The notes beneath the pieces are model-generated. The model saw nothing but the letters and a program-made list of their open reading frames with translations. It was not told the DNA's origin and made no database searches. Both the position numbers and the translations under genes were made by a program. A DNA stretch of 64,000 nucleotides, taken from NCBI GenBank assembly GCA_038503065.1, contig JBCAMK010000013.1, forward strand, positions 1,736,001 to 1,800,000, written 5' to 3'. The first letter of the stretch is position 1. The number at the start of each line of letters is the position of its first letter. Positions 23,913 to 35,062 of the stretch are shown piece by piece. The stretch is from Paragyromitra xinjiangensis (taxonomy: Eukaryota; Ascomycota; Pezizomycetes; Pezizales; Discinaceae).

Positions 23913-25883
23913 ATGCATCTAATGCCACGCCAGGACTGGCGGGTAACCACCTCAACCTCCCACCGTCCAACTCCCACAACCATCGCCATCCCCACATCAT
24001 GTACCCCCTTCACCCTCTACCCTGGAGACGAAATCTCTCTCGGTCCTGACTCTACTCTCACGCTCACCGGCTCGGCCGTGGCCACTCCCGAATGCTTCAC
24101 CAGCATTTACCCCTCAGCCACCGCTACCGCCGTCGCGGAACTCGATAACGGCGGTAGTGACGAGGAGCTGTCTGCAAGTGATCTGCGCGACCCGTTTTAT
24201 GCATCTACTATACCGATGGCGTATTCCATCTCCGCTACCACAACGCTTGCATACGTCCTCCTGTTCCTGCTTTTCCTCCCAAACCCTCCCAATAGTAGGC
24301 CCTGGCTGCAAAAGGTGGCCACACTGACCGTCGTTGTCTGCCTCACCATCGCCTTCGCCGAGACAACCACCGTGCTGGAGGAGGAATACAGACTCGTCGG
24401 TTCCTCCCTCTACTCCCTCACCAACGAGGCTCGTGAGGTTCGTCGTCGTGTCGTCGGCGGCACCGTGATCCGTGTTGGCCGCATCGTCTCCGATCTATTT
24501 CTATGGCTGGCCCAAGTTCAAACCCTAATCCGGTTATTTCCCCGGGAACGCGAAAAAGTAATCATCAAATGGGCTGGCTTTTGTCTCATACTCCTCGACA
24601 CGGTATTCTCCATACTACAGTCGTTCGTGTCGCCTCTTACCACTGATCCGGATTCTTTCCTTGATGCGATACCGGCGTTAAGTTATTTGTTTCAGATTGC
24701 CCTTAGTTTGTTGTATGCGAGTTGCGTGATCTATTATTCTTTTGCGAAGCGCAAGTATTCGTATTTCTACCCTTACTCGTTCTTTAAGCCTTCCACCCCG
24801 GGGAGTAAGCAGTATGGCGGACGGAGTATCGTTCTTGTGGCTACTCTGTCTATTGCGAGTGTTCTTACTCCTATCGTTTTCTTCGTCCTTGATATCGCGC
24901 AGAAGGATCTTGCTGGCTGGGGAGATTATATACGTTGGGTTGGCGCCGCCAGTGCATCCGCAGTCGTCTGGGAATGGGTCGACCGTATTGAAGGCCTCGA
25001 GCGCGAGGAACGCAAGGGTGGGGTTCTCGGTCGTGAGGTCTTTGATGAGGATGAAGAGGAGGATGGGTTTCAGGGTGATGAAGGGACTCGACGGCGCTCT
25101 GGTCATTGTGTGAGACATGATGACCGTGGGGCCGGTGGAGCTGGGGGGTTGCCGTTGAGTAGGACGACGACACTGACGACGAGTACGGCGTATGCAGTCA
25201 ATGTGAGGAGGGTTGACACAGCGGATACATTCCTGAGGGGCTTCCCGGCACCGAGTAGTAGTGGTGGGGTGAGGGGTAGAATGACCCCTGGGACGGTTAG
25301 AAGTGGTAGTACGGTTAGTGTGAGGAGGGGTGATACACCGGCTATTGAGGAGGAAGGGGAGGAACAAATAAGTCCGAGACCGGTATCTGTTACTGTTGAT
25401 GATCAGAGCGAGAAAGATATCGAGTGGGAGGATGATTACTCTAGGAGTGACAACACACCAATCCCACAACCCCCCAATACTAATACCAACACTAATGAAT
25501 CCCCACCCTCCTTACCCGAAAACACAACCATTATACACCCACCACCTCCACCTCCCATAGAACCACCATCAACCATCTGGCCATGGCGTAAACGCCGTCG
25601 ACGAGACCACGAACACGATGCCGACAGCACCACCACCTCCCGGATACAAGCAGCACCCCGCATGCCATTACCCGTAACGATCATCCCTGCCCCTCCACGC
25701 GGCGCCCAGGGTTCTTGGAGCGCTGTCGAACGAGCAAGAGCACTAGCTGAAGCCGAACAAGCGGAGCGAGTCGAGCGAGCTCGCATTGCGGCAGGTGTGG
25801 AGCTACCGCCGAGTAGGAGTACATTTAGGACTGATGGGAGGAGCGTGGATGGGGGGACTGTGAGAGATTGGGGGGGCAGATAG
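23913..25883 (+). CDS. palH: Ambient-pH sensor PalH/Rim21
   Basis: A single exon of 656 aa from the first in-frame ATG; an ATG at 23922 (MPRQDW) is equally plausible. The N-terminal, probably extracellular segment contains SCTPFTLYPGDEISLG. Seven hydrophobic segments follow, including ATTTLAYVLLFLLFLP, LTVVVCLTIAFAE, FCLILLDTVFSILQSF, LFQIALSLLYASCVIYY and a VLTPIVFFVLDIA stretch. The last is followed by the PalH hallmark WEWVDRIEGLEREE plus GVLGREVFDEDEE. The long cytosolic tail is low-complexity (Pro, Ser, Thr, acidic). Family knowledge: plasma-membrane sensor that, with PalI and the arrestin PalF, starts the pathway leading to proteolytic activation of the PacC transcription factor at alkaline pH. 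It lies close to an Nha1-type antiporter, a typical output of alkaline/cation stress responses. The full 7-TM domain and signature make the assignment firm. Confidence 0.92.
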   Translation: MHLMPRQDWRVTTSTSHRPTPTTIAIPTSCTPFTLYPGDEISLGPDSTLTLTGSAVATPECFTSIYPSATATAVAELDNGGSDEELSASDLRDPFYASTIPMAYSISATTTLAYVLLFLLFLPNPPNSRPWLQKVATLTVVVCLTIAFAETTTVLEEEYRLVGSSLYSLTNEAREVRRRVVGGTVIRVGRIVSDLFLWLAQVQTLIRLFPREREKVIIKWAGFCLILLDTVFSILQSFVSPLTTDPDSFLDAIPALSYLFQIALSLLYASCVIYYSFAKRKYSYFYPYSFFKPSTPGSKQYGGRSIVLVATLSIASVLTPIVFFVLDIAQKDLAGWGDYIRWVGAASASAVVWEWVDRIEGLEREERKGGVLGREVFDEDEEEDGFQGDEGTRRRSGHCVRHDDRGAGGAGGLPLSRTTTLTTSTAYAVNVRRVDTADTFLRGFPAPSSSGGVRGRMTPGTVRSGSTVSVRRGDTPAIEEEGEEQISPRPVSVTVDDQSEKDIEWEDDYSRSDNTPIPQPPNTNTNTNESPPSLPENTTIIHPPPPPPIEPPSTIWPWRKRRRRDHEHDADSTTTSRIQAAPRMPLPVTIIPAPPRGAQGSWSAVERARALAEAEQAERVERARIAAGVELPPSRSTFRTDGRSVDGGTVRDWGGR

Positions 25884-26841
25884 GGTTTGATTTTATGGGT
25901 TTCCTTGGGAGTATGTAAGGTGGTGTGCTTTTTTTTGCGAGTTTTCCTTTTTGATTTGGGCGTGATATGATGTGGCATAAAATGGGATTTGTGGGTGTTT
26001 TTTTCTTTTTTGTTTATGGTTGGGTTTTTGTATGTAGTGTTATATACCTTTATGCTCATTTTTGAGGTGCATTTGTGAGTTGTGAAGGGTTGAATGGTGG
26101 GGTATGAGGTTGGGAGAGGTTGGTGAAGATTGGTGTAGAGTTGTTTAGTTGATCATGTATGCTCACTCGGATTAGATCACTCGGGTTAGATCGTGCCCAT
26201 TGGCGTATTACTAAAGCGGAGGTAGTAGTAGGGATTGCGGTAAGTGGGTTAGCTGGGGGGTTCTGGATAAGAGGGAAAGTTTTGGTAGATTGGTGGGGTT
26301 CTCGAGGTTTCTGACCTCGATAAGTTGTGGATGAAGGTGTTTGCTGTGCTGTAGTGGTTTTGGGTGTGGTGTGGTCATGGTTGAGCACTCGTTTTGGTAA
26401 TGTTGTGCCTAGGTTGATTGATTGAGGCAGTGTGTGGCGTTATTTAACCCCCGAATAACTAATAATTTTCGAAGAGGGAGGAGATAAGAATGTAGTATGA
26501 TTCCTAGCTTATCCTGCCTCTGCTTTGCTCACTTCGCCGACTCGCTATCGCCATATGCTCGTAGTAACTATAAGTTACAATAATTAGGGTGGTGGATGGT
26601 TTGATCAACTAGACTTCACGGACTTCTATTTCTCCAATCTTACACCCGGACGGTCAAAGTGGGAGCGAAAAAAGTCATCGTGATTCAATTCAAATATGTA
26701 ATACATTATCTCTTACCCAAATACCACCGCGCCAAAAACTGACCCTATACAATGTTACGCTAAAACATTCCCCATAAACGACAAAGACCAAAAACAAAAG
26801 AAAACCCAGTAAATCCTACATTCCCTCTGTGGCACGTCCGT
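25884..26841. other. Convergent 3' spacer, palH / Ppo
   Basis: T- and G-rich 3' flank of palH followed by the 3' flank of the minus-strand oxygenase gene. No gene supported. Confidence 0.5.
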
Positions 26842-29800
26842 TCAGATGAGTTCATCAAATTGGATCTTCATCGAAGTTGGGAAAGGCCAAAACGAGCTCC
26901 AGTCTTCCTTCATGTAAACCTTGAATCCTCCCGGCTTGGGAACATATTTCAAGTGTCCTGCGGGTCCGACAGCACGTCTCAATCCCTTGAGCTTACCGAA
27001 TTCCATAAGCATTGTTGTCAGACCGATGATGTTTGCGGCCTTCCCGAGACATTCGTGTGGTCCGTCGCCGTATTGCATATACGACTCTTCAGGACGATCG
27101 ATCCTGACCTCGAGAGGATTGGGGAAGATTTCTGCATCACGCGAGGCAGTGATGAAGTTGACAAAGACAAGATCGCCCTTCTTCAGGTTGAGGTTCTTAT
27201 CGTAGTCCTTGATATCGATATCCGATTCTACCCGACGGTAGAGACCGAATGTGCCAGCTAGACGTCCACCTTCGAGAGCATACTTCTTAATTATCTCCCA
27301 AGCTTCGTCTGTGTCCAATTGCGCCAGTCTTTGGATTTCAGCCAAGTGAGGGGCGTTCTTCTCTTCGAGGTAGAAGTCGAGGACCTGTGCGAAGATCTGG
27401 CCTTGGTTGGGTGCTGAAGCACCTGCAGTAGGGACGATGTAGGACCAGGTAACATCATATGGAGACTTGCCACCATCAAGAAGTCTGTGTCATGGTTAGT
27501 TAAGGCTAAATATGGGATGAATGGATGGAGAGAACTAACCTTTTTACCATGTGATAACCATACGAATGTAAGGCAGTTTTATTCCTGCCACGAACATTCG
27601 TAGGATCCCAGAGCCCCTGTAGCCATCCCCAGTTCTTGATGCTCTTAACTTGCAATTCAACCAAGCTTCCGTACTGGCGGACGACTTTGTAGCCGGCCTG
27701 GCGGAGCGGGAAGGATTTTGATGGGTCAACATCGAAGAATATGACAATGAACATGACACATAGGATCATGTACAGCTCCTGCTCGGTGTAGACACCTTTA
27801 GGGTGATCTGCTGACTTCATGGGAAGATTGAAAATTGTTGCAGCAAAATGTGTTTGTGCCAAATTACCAATATCCCTAACAGCATCGACCCTATAGCTTC
27901 CACCAATGTGGTACGACTTGTTACGGATGAGCTCCTTGGTGATGTCAATGTAGAATTGTTTGATTTGTGCCTTCCAGTCAACATTCCCGAGATAGAATCT
28001 ATCTCTAACAAATTTCCTCTGCTCTGCGTTCGACTTGGTATCACCGCTAAGCATAAAGTCTGCCCTCATGATGAAATCGAAGCCTTCGCCCCAAGTGACC
28101 TTGAAGTGCTCTGCATCGTTCAAAATCTGCTTTGTAGCGGCATAAGATGAGACGGGGATTCGGATCGGAGTGTACTTTGGCGCACTGAAATCGAATTGAT
28201 CAACAACGTCGAGGGAAGTGAGGATTCTATGGTTCTCAGATGGGATGGTGAGCGGGTACATCGCATACACCGAGTTACTCTTGAAGTGATTCGGGAATGC
28301 CTTCAAGATAAGTTTGTAACCGACGCATCCATGGAGAACGCTGGAATCAGATGACGCTTCTTGGATACCCCAGTTGGTCAAGGAGCCAGCCGTGTAATCA
28401 ACAGTGTAGAAACGATCCGCTCGCACCAACGTGACAGCATCAGATAAGATGGCTCTAGAAATCGTGTAGGTTGGGCCGATACCGACACCAGGAACCATAG
28501 GCTTCTTGTCCGCCTCAGCGACCAAACCAGGGTACAATTCGACGTAGTCGGGGTGGTCATAGAGCTGACGGAGGGTGTCTGCGACTTCGGGATTGGGGTT
28601 GATATCCTCAAAGGTTGCGTGAGCTTTCAGGCCAAAGAACTCACGGAACTCGTTGAGAGAGGCAATCTTCCATTTACGGCATTGCTCGATACCGAGAACC
28701 TCAACGAGACGTAGGACATGTGGAACATTTCGAGCACCAAATGCACCTGATGAGAAAAAGTATGTTAGTGGTTGTTAAGGAATCAAGGGAGTTCTTTCTA
28801 GGCTTACCAGCAACATCTTCAATACTCTCGCTTAGGATCTTGACCAAATCGTCGTCCTTGAAACTTCCGTCGTTTTGCCTTTCCAATCCTGCGAAGGTTC
28901 TCTCGCCGGGGTCAAGTGGGATGCTTGCCTCCCATCGGGCAACACCTATCATGAAATCCTTCATCCCGATGGTATTGGGGTCCCTTCCGGGAAACAGGTC
29001 AGCGTAGAACTCTTTAGTCCACGCATCGTCTCGTTTCGAAATACACGAATGCCAGCGGTAAACCAAATTGAACTCAACAGACACCATGTTACCACAACCC
29101 GAAGGAGTGCCATCAGGGTTGTAGATCTTATCGGGGTCAAAACGGGGGTCAAGAGTCCAGGTGGTGTCAACACGATTAAGGTTGACAATCGTGCGAAGAT
29201 AGTCGTTAAGAATGAAGTTGATGTAGAGACCACAAGTAACCAATCTTGCAGTCTGGAATAGCTCATCTTCTTGCTTAGCAGCCGCCTCCTCGAGGATCTG
29301 TTTCTCAGACTTTTCCGGGTTTGGTCGCCTTGGACGCTTTATATCGAATCTACCGCCTTCGTTTATAGCCAACAATCTAGTTATCGAGCGTTAGCATTCG
29401 TTTCAATGCCCATCAGCGTACTGTCTTGAAGCTGCTACTTACTGTTCAGCGACATAGTTGTGGAAACGCCCAAACATGATAAGAAGCACAGATACCCCAG
29501 GAGGGAAAGCCAGCAGTCTCTTTTCGGAGAAAGCATCAGGCTTTATTTTTCCGTCCTTGAAGGTTCGAATCTTCCTCTGATCCTCGAAATTATTGCCGTA
29601 AAGCGGAGCAAGATCTAGATAAGATGATGCATCAGAAATATTAGGGTCGTCACGGTTGGTTCGGAACAAATCTGGTTAAAATTAGTTTTCACCCTAGAAA
29701 AGCGTAGAAATGATCCCAAAGCTAACCATGAATAATAATGCTCGCAGTATAATATAGCATACTGCTGACATTATTATCGTGTTCACGATAATGTTCGTCG

Positions 29801-30591
29801 TTGGGACCTCTGCTGAAGATGCTGTCAAATACCAAATATGGATCTGGTGGGGCGGCAGGCATTTTTGTCATTGGTTTGACAGATCTAGCGTATGGGGACC
29901 CGGATGCACCAAGCTGCGGGTACATGACGTTGTTGTAACTGCCATTGGCCTGGCGAAAATGAAACTGTGAACCAAGATAGGATAGGGGAGGGTGCTGAAG
30001 CGAGTCCCAGAGTTGGTCAACCTGATGGGTAGTAAGGGCGATTCGGACCTTGCTGGATGGGGGCAATCGGGAAGTGAGTTGGATCACTCGTTCCATCTGT
30101 TCAGATACCACGACTGTTAAACTCGGTACTCTTGAAGGTTCGTTGCATAACTATCATCGGGTAATATGAAGGGATAACCCGCGCCAATGCATAACATAAA
30201 TGCTTGCTGCTTCAAATAACTTTGTAATACAGATAGGATAGTGAAGTATGGGATAGAAAGATAAACTAAGGCAACGTACGATCATAGATTTGTCGTCCAC
30301 TGGCCCGCCCTTCTTCTTTTGTTGGACAAGGGCATATAACGTGCTTATACTTTCCAAGAGAAAGCCACCCTGCCTCAATGCTCCGATATCTGTCCAGATA
30401 CCCGTCTTCTTGTCTTCTGTGAGGTTGATGGAGCCATTTCCGTAGCGATTAGGTAGAGGGCGATTTGAAGCCTGAATCACAGCGGCGAATTGCTCGAAAG
30501 AACTGTCAACGTCTTTTCTCGTCTGTTTTCCGAGAGGTGGAGGAGGCTTCCTATCGGCAGCCGAAACGCTGTGAACCCCGTTTGAAGCCAT
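26842..30591 (-). CDS. ppoA: Fatty-acid dioxygenase-P450 fusion (linoleate diol synthase / Ppo)
   Basis: Six exons on the minus strand: 30591..30280, 30096..29727, 29671..29443, 29376..28808, 28746..27540, 27484..26842; 1109 aa (family about 1080). The N-terminal haem dioxygenase domain has the distal His in SIIIHD (H227, codons split by an intron). The catalytic Tyr and proximal His are in EFNLVYRWHS (Y410, H413). The C-terminal P450-like domain has SAPNQGQ (N922 and Q925, the pair used for hydroperoxide isomerisation) and the haem-thiolate loop YGDGPHECLG (C1041). Family knowledge: forms 8R-hydroperoxy fatty acid and isomerises it to a 5,8- or 7,8-diol, the psi-factor oxylipins controlling sexual and asexual development. 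The retained Cys distinguishes it from PpoC-like 10-dioxygenases that lack it. Regiochemistry cannot be read. Introns are 183, 55, 66, 61 and 55 nt; a TATATA lies about 80 bases upstream. Confidence 0.92.
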
Positions 30592-33500
30592 TGTGGGGTG
30601 GGATATTCAGAGAGTAAAGTTTTGCGCTAAAAAGGACGGTTGAAGTAAAGGTGGCCCTCGTTATGTGATATATAAAAGGTAGTAGGACCAATTCCTTAAT
30701 CAATTGTCCAGGGCACACACTGATAGAATCAATTACAATATATGGCAGAAGGCTCGATATATATGATATTCCTCCCAGCCTTTTGCATGCAGCCTTTGTG
30801 GTATCAAAAGTGGCCAACAAATCGAGCAACGTTTCCCCCTCCTCTTCCCTCTAGCCGTATACCACAATAATTGTCTTTCTGGTGAATGGGAAATGACGAT
30901 GAGGGGTTGATCAGGTGAGCGCGATTGCCATGTGTCTAGGGTCGGCGAGTAGACCCTTACACCACTGCCTAGAGTATAGACATGCATTGGAACAGACAAG
31001 GCTTAGAGCAGAAATAGCAAGAATATCTGATATCCACTTCGCATACGATACGGTCCATTCAGATATGCGCTGCAATTCAATGCCAGTCCGGGCCAGCAAG
31101 TGATCCGGAAATGTTGCCAAAGAAAGAGCACCTTCACTTGCCCAGTCCCACCCGTGTTTGGATCCGCGATAGACTCAGCTCGTTGTACTAGGCGCTATCT
31201 CAGCTGAAAAAATGGCCTTCGGTATTGAGGGGAAGGCACATCTCTGAGATTGGTAAGAGATCGACCATGCACATTGAACCCTCTATGCTGGTTGGCTAGG
31301 TTCGACCGGTAGAACCACTGTCCAACACTGGGCGAGAAACGAGAAATGATGAGGAGACAATTTGATAGGAAACTGCTTATCCTGGCCCGAGGTACTGTAG
31401 CTATACCAAGCGGCATTCTGTCCTATTTTCTAACAGAGATATTAACTTTCGCTGGGGAGTTGTCACAGGTAGCTATGCCTCACTTCTCCTACCCACTGGA
31501 CCCTCTAAAAGACATGAAGAAAGTCGGTGGAGGATGAACTAAGCCCATGGGTTTTCTTCACCAATCCTTGTTCGATTCCCTCATACTGCTGCATCGCATG
31601 ATATGCTTGCATACCCCTTCCCCCACCCCCGTCAACTCGCCAATCGCCGAGGCAAGGATTTCTCGTGGCTTTCCTCCCTGATCGCGAATCGCCCATGGTA
31701 GGCGCTCAGCCATACATAGGTACCTATACCACAGATTTGCTTTGTCCCTGGCCACATTGTTGGTTGTTCCGGACCAAGATCGTAATCCCTGACAGCTAGA
31801 CCCGATCCTTTTCACTAACTGTATCAGGAGGGGTCATGTTTCCGCTTTACACTATTCGGCTCGGTAAGTTCTTTTCAAAGGTTAGCCAAAAGCTTTTTTT
31901 TGATGTCGGTTGTCATGACACCAATCACGAATTATCTCGGACAGTCGGGTTCGGGGTTGTTTTTGTTTTTTCCTCCCCTCTTGCCCATGTGTCACGAAAC
32001 CCTCTTACGTATCTAGGCATGGGAACTGCAGAATTCATCAATCGCCAATTTTAGATTACCAACCTCTCAAGAGGGATTCGCCCATGGATTTCGACGCCGG
32101 CAAATGAGAATTGGCCCAGATACACCCATGGAACTCCACCAGCCCAACAAGGGCCCGCCGAAGACAAACGACAGCCGCTAGCGCACCAGACGAAACCTTC
32201 CCGAATCGGGAGCTATAGTGATTGGGATGGTGGCGCCGGAAGGAACTTTACTGATTATCAAACACATTACCTTCACAAACATCAAGAAAATCATGGTCAG
32301 AATAACCAACCAAGCTGTAAGTTCTATGGGTGTTTGTTGATCAATAACATTCCAATGACCTCACGCTGAGGTGCTATAGTTACTTTGTGACATCTATTGC
32401 TTATCGTTGATTTTCCATTAGCGCTCAAGGATGGGCGGTTTTTTACCTTTGGGGTTCCACTTGTCAAAAATTCCGAGGCCAACTTACGTATGTCTAGTTT
32501 CCCCATGCACAGGAAGTTCACATTGATGTAGAGTCACGTAGCTGAGCATGAAAGTAGAACATACTCCAGTGGGGAAATTTTGTGATGTGCAATGACCTGC
32601 ACGTAAACTGACAATACATAAACGCGTTACTCTTCGCCATATATTCAAAGCTCCTACCTACCCACTAGTGTGAGGTATATCGCAAACTCGTACATGCATA
32701 TGCACTGCCCGCGGACAAAGACATGTAAAGCTAAGTTTCGACTTCTTGGTAGCACATTTATGCCAAGATTTTCATGGACTGCCTACTCTACATGTGGACC
32801 ATTTACCCATATTACGCGGGTATGCATAGGTAGATCTCCGCACAATACCAAGAATTGGGTACAGATTTCTTATTGGATCCTTTTTCGTCATAGTTTGGCG
32901 ACACCCCTGGAAGATATATCTCGGCTTCTGGCTGGGAAAAGTTTATTACATAGACTTCATGAAAGGGGAAGGTTGTCACATTGTGCGGGGGTTCATATGA
33001 ATCGTTTCCGTCAGGGTTGGGTCGATCTGAGCCCCGGAATCGGGATCGCGACAGAGTGATGTTTCGTGAGGCCATTAACAAACATGTCGCGCATCAGCAC
33101 TGACATAATTCCCATTACCAAAGTATCACACGGAGGAGAGTATCGCTAAACGATGGTTAGGAGAAGTGGTTATCATCCACAAGTTTTAGATATTGTGGTA
33201 CTAGAAGAAATCCCGAAACACTGGTCCCTTAATCATCGGCAACCGACAGATGTGAGATCTTAAAACCCTAAAACAAAGGATAAAGTTTAATATGTCCAAC
33301 GGCTGAAATTGATATCAAGAATGGACGGCACTGGTTATCGTTGTGCAAGGCTGTCGTACAATCGTAATAACCTTATCGAGGCCTGATGATTTGGGGTTCC
33401 ATTCCCAGGAAACAAAAAGGAACGCTGAGGGCTTAGAGCCCGAGATCGGGACGTAGGAAGTTAAAAGAAGCCGAACCCTGAGTGGCAGAATATCCACGAC

Positions 33501-34524
33501 TCGAATATTTGGCGCAGAGTATCACGAATAAGTAAGGTTAGCTCCGAGTGACCGGGGCTTGCCACGTTATCCGAACCAATTGTGGTTGCACACCATTCCG
33601 GCAGCGGTCTGTGCGTAAAGCACTAACTATCCCTTCCGGGGGCCGAAGTAGGCGCGATCGGGGGGCATACGGCTTGCTATTTGTTGCACTATGGCCAATC
33701 TCTGCGTAACACGAAATTAGGGTTAGGATTCGCTACTGATACTCGTATTCAAATCGGTTTTGCTTGCAGGCTAGCTCCATCTGTTCCAGGCGAATTGGTG
33801 CTGATGCGAAAGCAGCAAGCAATGACCCAGGAAACCGTATGAAAGCGACATGTTGGTGAGAGATGACTTAGTGCATATGACAGGTATGTGTCCGACAGAT
33901 GAACTAGGTTATCTAGTGACAAAGAATATGAGGTGTCGCTTACTATAAATTGATTTGTGAAGATGGGACGGTGAGGTCATTCACTTTATAAGATCGCCAT
34001 GCTCTAGAGGGGTGTGGGGTGCATTGAATCGAATTGATCAGCGAGATGATCGGAAAAGGCCACTATTCTAGAAATAGGGTCTAGGGAAGGATGAGGTATC
34101 TGCAGTGGTGTAGGTTTTGTCAGTGTTGCGATGGGGGCATGGGTATGAAAAATAATCTTCGGCCCAACTATTTCCCCTAACAGACAGTCTCTGATTCCAT
34201 TATATCCTAGATAAACTATTAAGGATGAATAAAGGAAGTGGTTCTAGGCAGGTCAACATGCAAGTACGCGTGAAGAAGCTTTGTGGCTTGTACGTGATAG
34301 GGTGGATGGGAAAAAAAACAGAGGGTAGCAGGCTGTAGCGCGTGGTATCGAGTGATATATAGTGAACTGGGTGGCAGGCTGAGTCGAGTAAACGGGTTGA
34401 ATGGCATGGCTGGCAAAATACTAGAGCTGCGTAAAACTGTAGACTTGTCTTGGGCGTATATCACTCCTAAATATCACTGTCTACTAAGAAACGTATCGGG
34501 CCTTTAGAGGTAAGGTGTCGTATT
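30592..34524. other. Gene-poor spacer upstream of the Ppo gene
   Basis: About 3.9 kb of mixed-composition DNA. Frames of 60-130 codons occur on both strands but overlap each other and carry no motifs. A MITE copy follows at 34525. A promoter for the minus-strand Ppo gene presumably lies in 30600-31100. No transposon proteins recognised. Confidence 0.45.
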
Positions 34525-34673
34525 AACTCGAGAAAGGGGGCTGAGGCTAAGACGTTGGAATTGCCTATAGAGGTAAGGCTCTAAAAGATTTCTGCTCTGC
34601 CTTAACCCCTTAATTAGCACCTTACCTGACGAGGTAATTCCAACGTCTTAGCGTCAAGTCCCCTCTCTCGAGT
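34525..34673. mobile_element. MITE-like element, copy B
   Basis: About 149 bp. The left arm begins aactcgaga and carries taagacgttggaattgcct at 34549; the right arm carries the inverse, aattccaacgtctta, and ends ctctcgagt. The arms pair over about 55 bp with mismatches, and the arm core and the outer aactcg end match copy A at 19177..19315. The centre is short and non-coding. Just outside the left end, tagaggtaagg (34505) repeats an internal arm word, perhaps a fragment of a further copy. Confidence 0.75.
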
Positions 34674-35062
34674 GGCACCAAGGCGACTGTAGATATTGTT
34701 CCATATCTCCCAGAATAGTAGACGGAATGGGCTAAACATTATAGCTCCTGGAAGACTAGCGTCTGCGGTAGGGCGGTGGTATTTTCCTGTGCTCCAACAA
34801 TTCATGTTAAATAGCTTACTGTTTACTTGACTAGATTTCCTCAAGATTCTGATCCTCGAGTTGAGACTTATATCTCAACAAGAAGTAAGGGTTTCGATCT
34901 ATCCTAGGGGGTAGTGAGGGATGGCGAAGGATCAATTGAACAGTGTTAACCATCTCATATATTACATTTTGTTTAACTAAGGATATAGCTTGCTATGTAT
35001 GAATCTCACCCCGAAGAATTACTTATTTCTGAAGAAAATTGTTATCTTCTCTCATGCCCAGC
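34674..35062. other. Spacer downstream of alkaline phosphatase
   Basis: 3' flank of the minus-strand phosphatase gene; nothing else seen. Confidence 0.5.
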
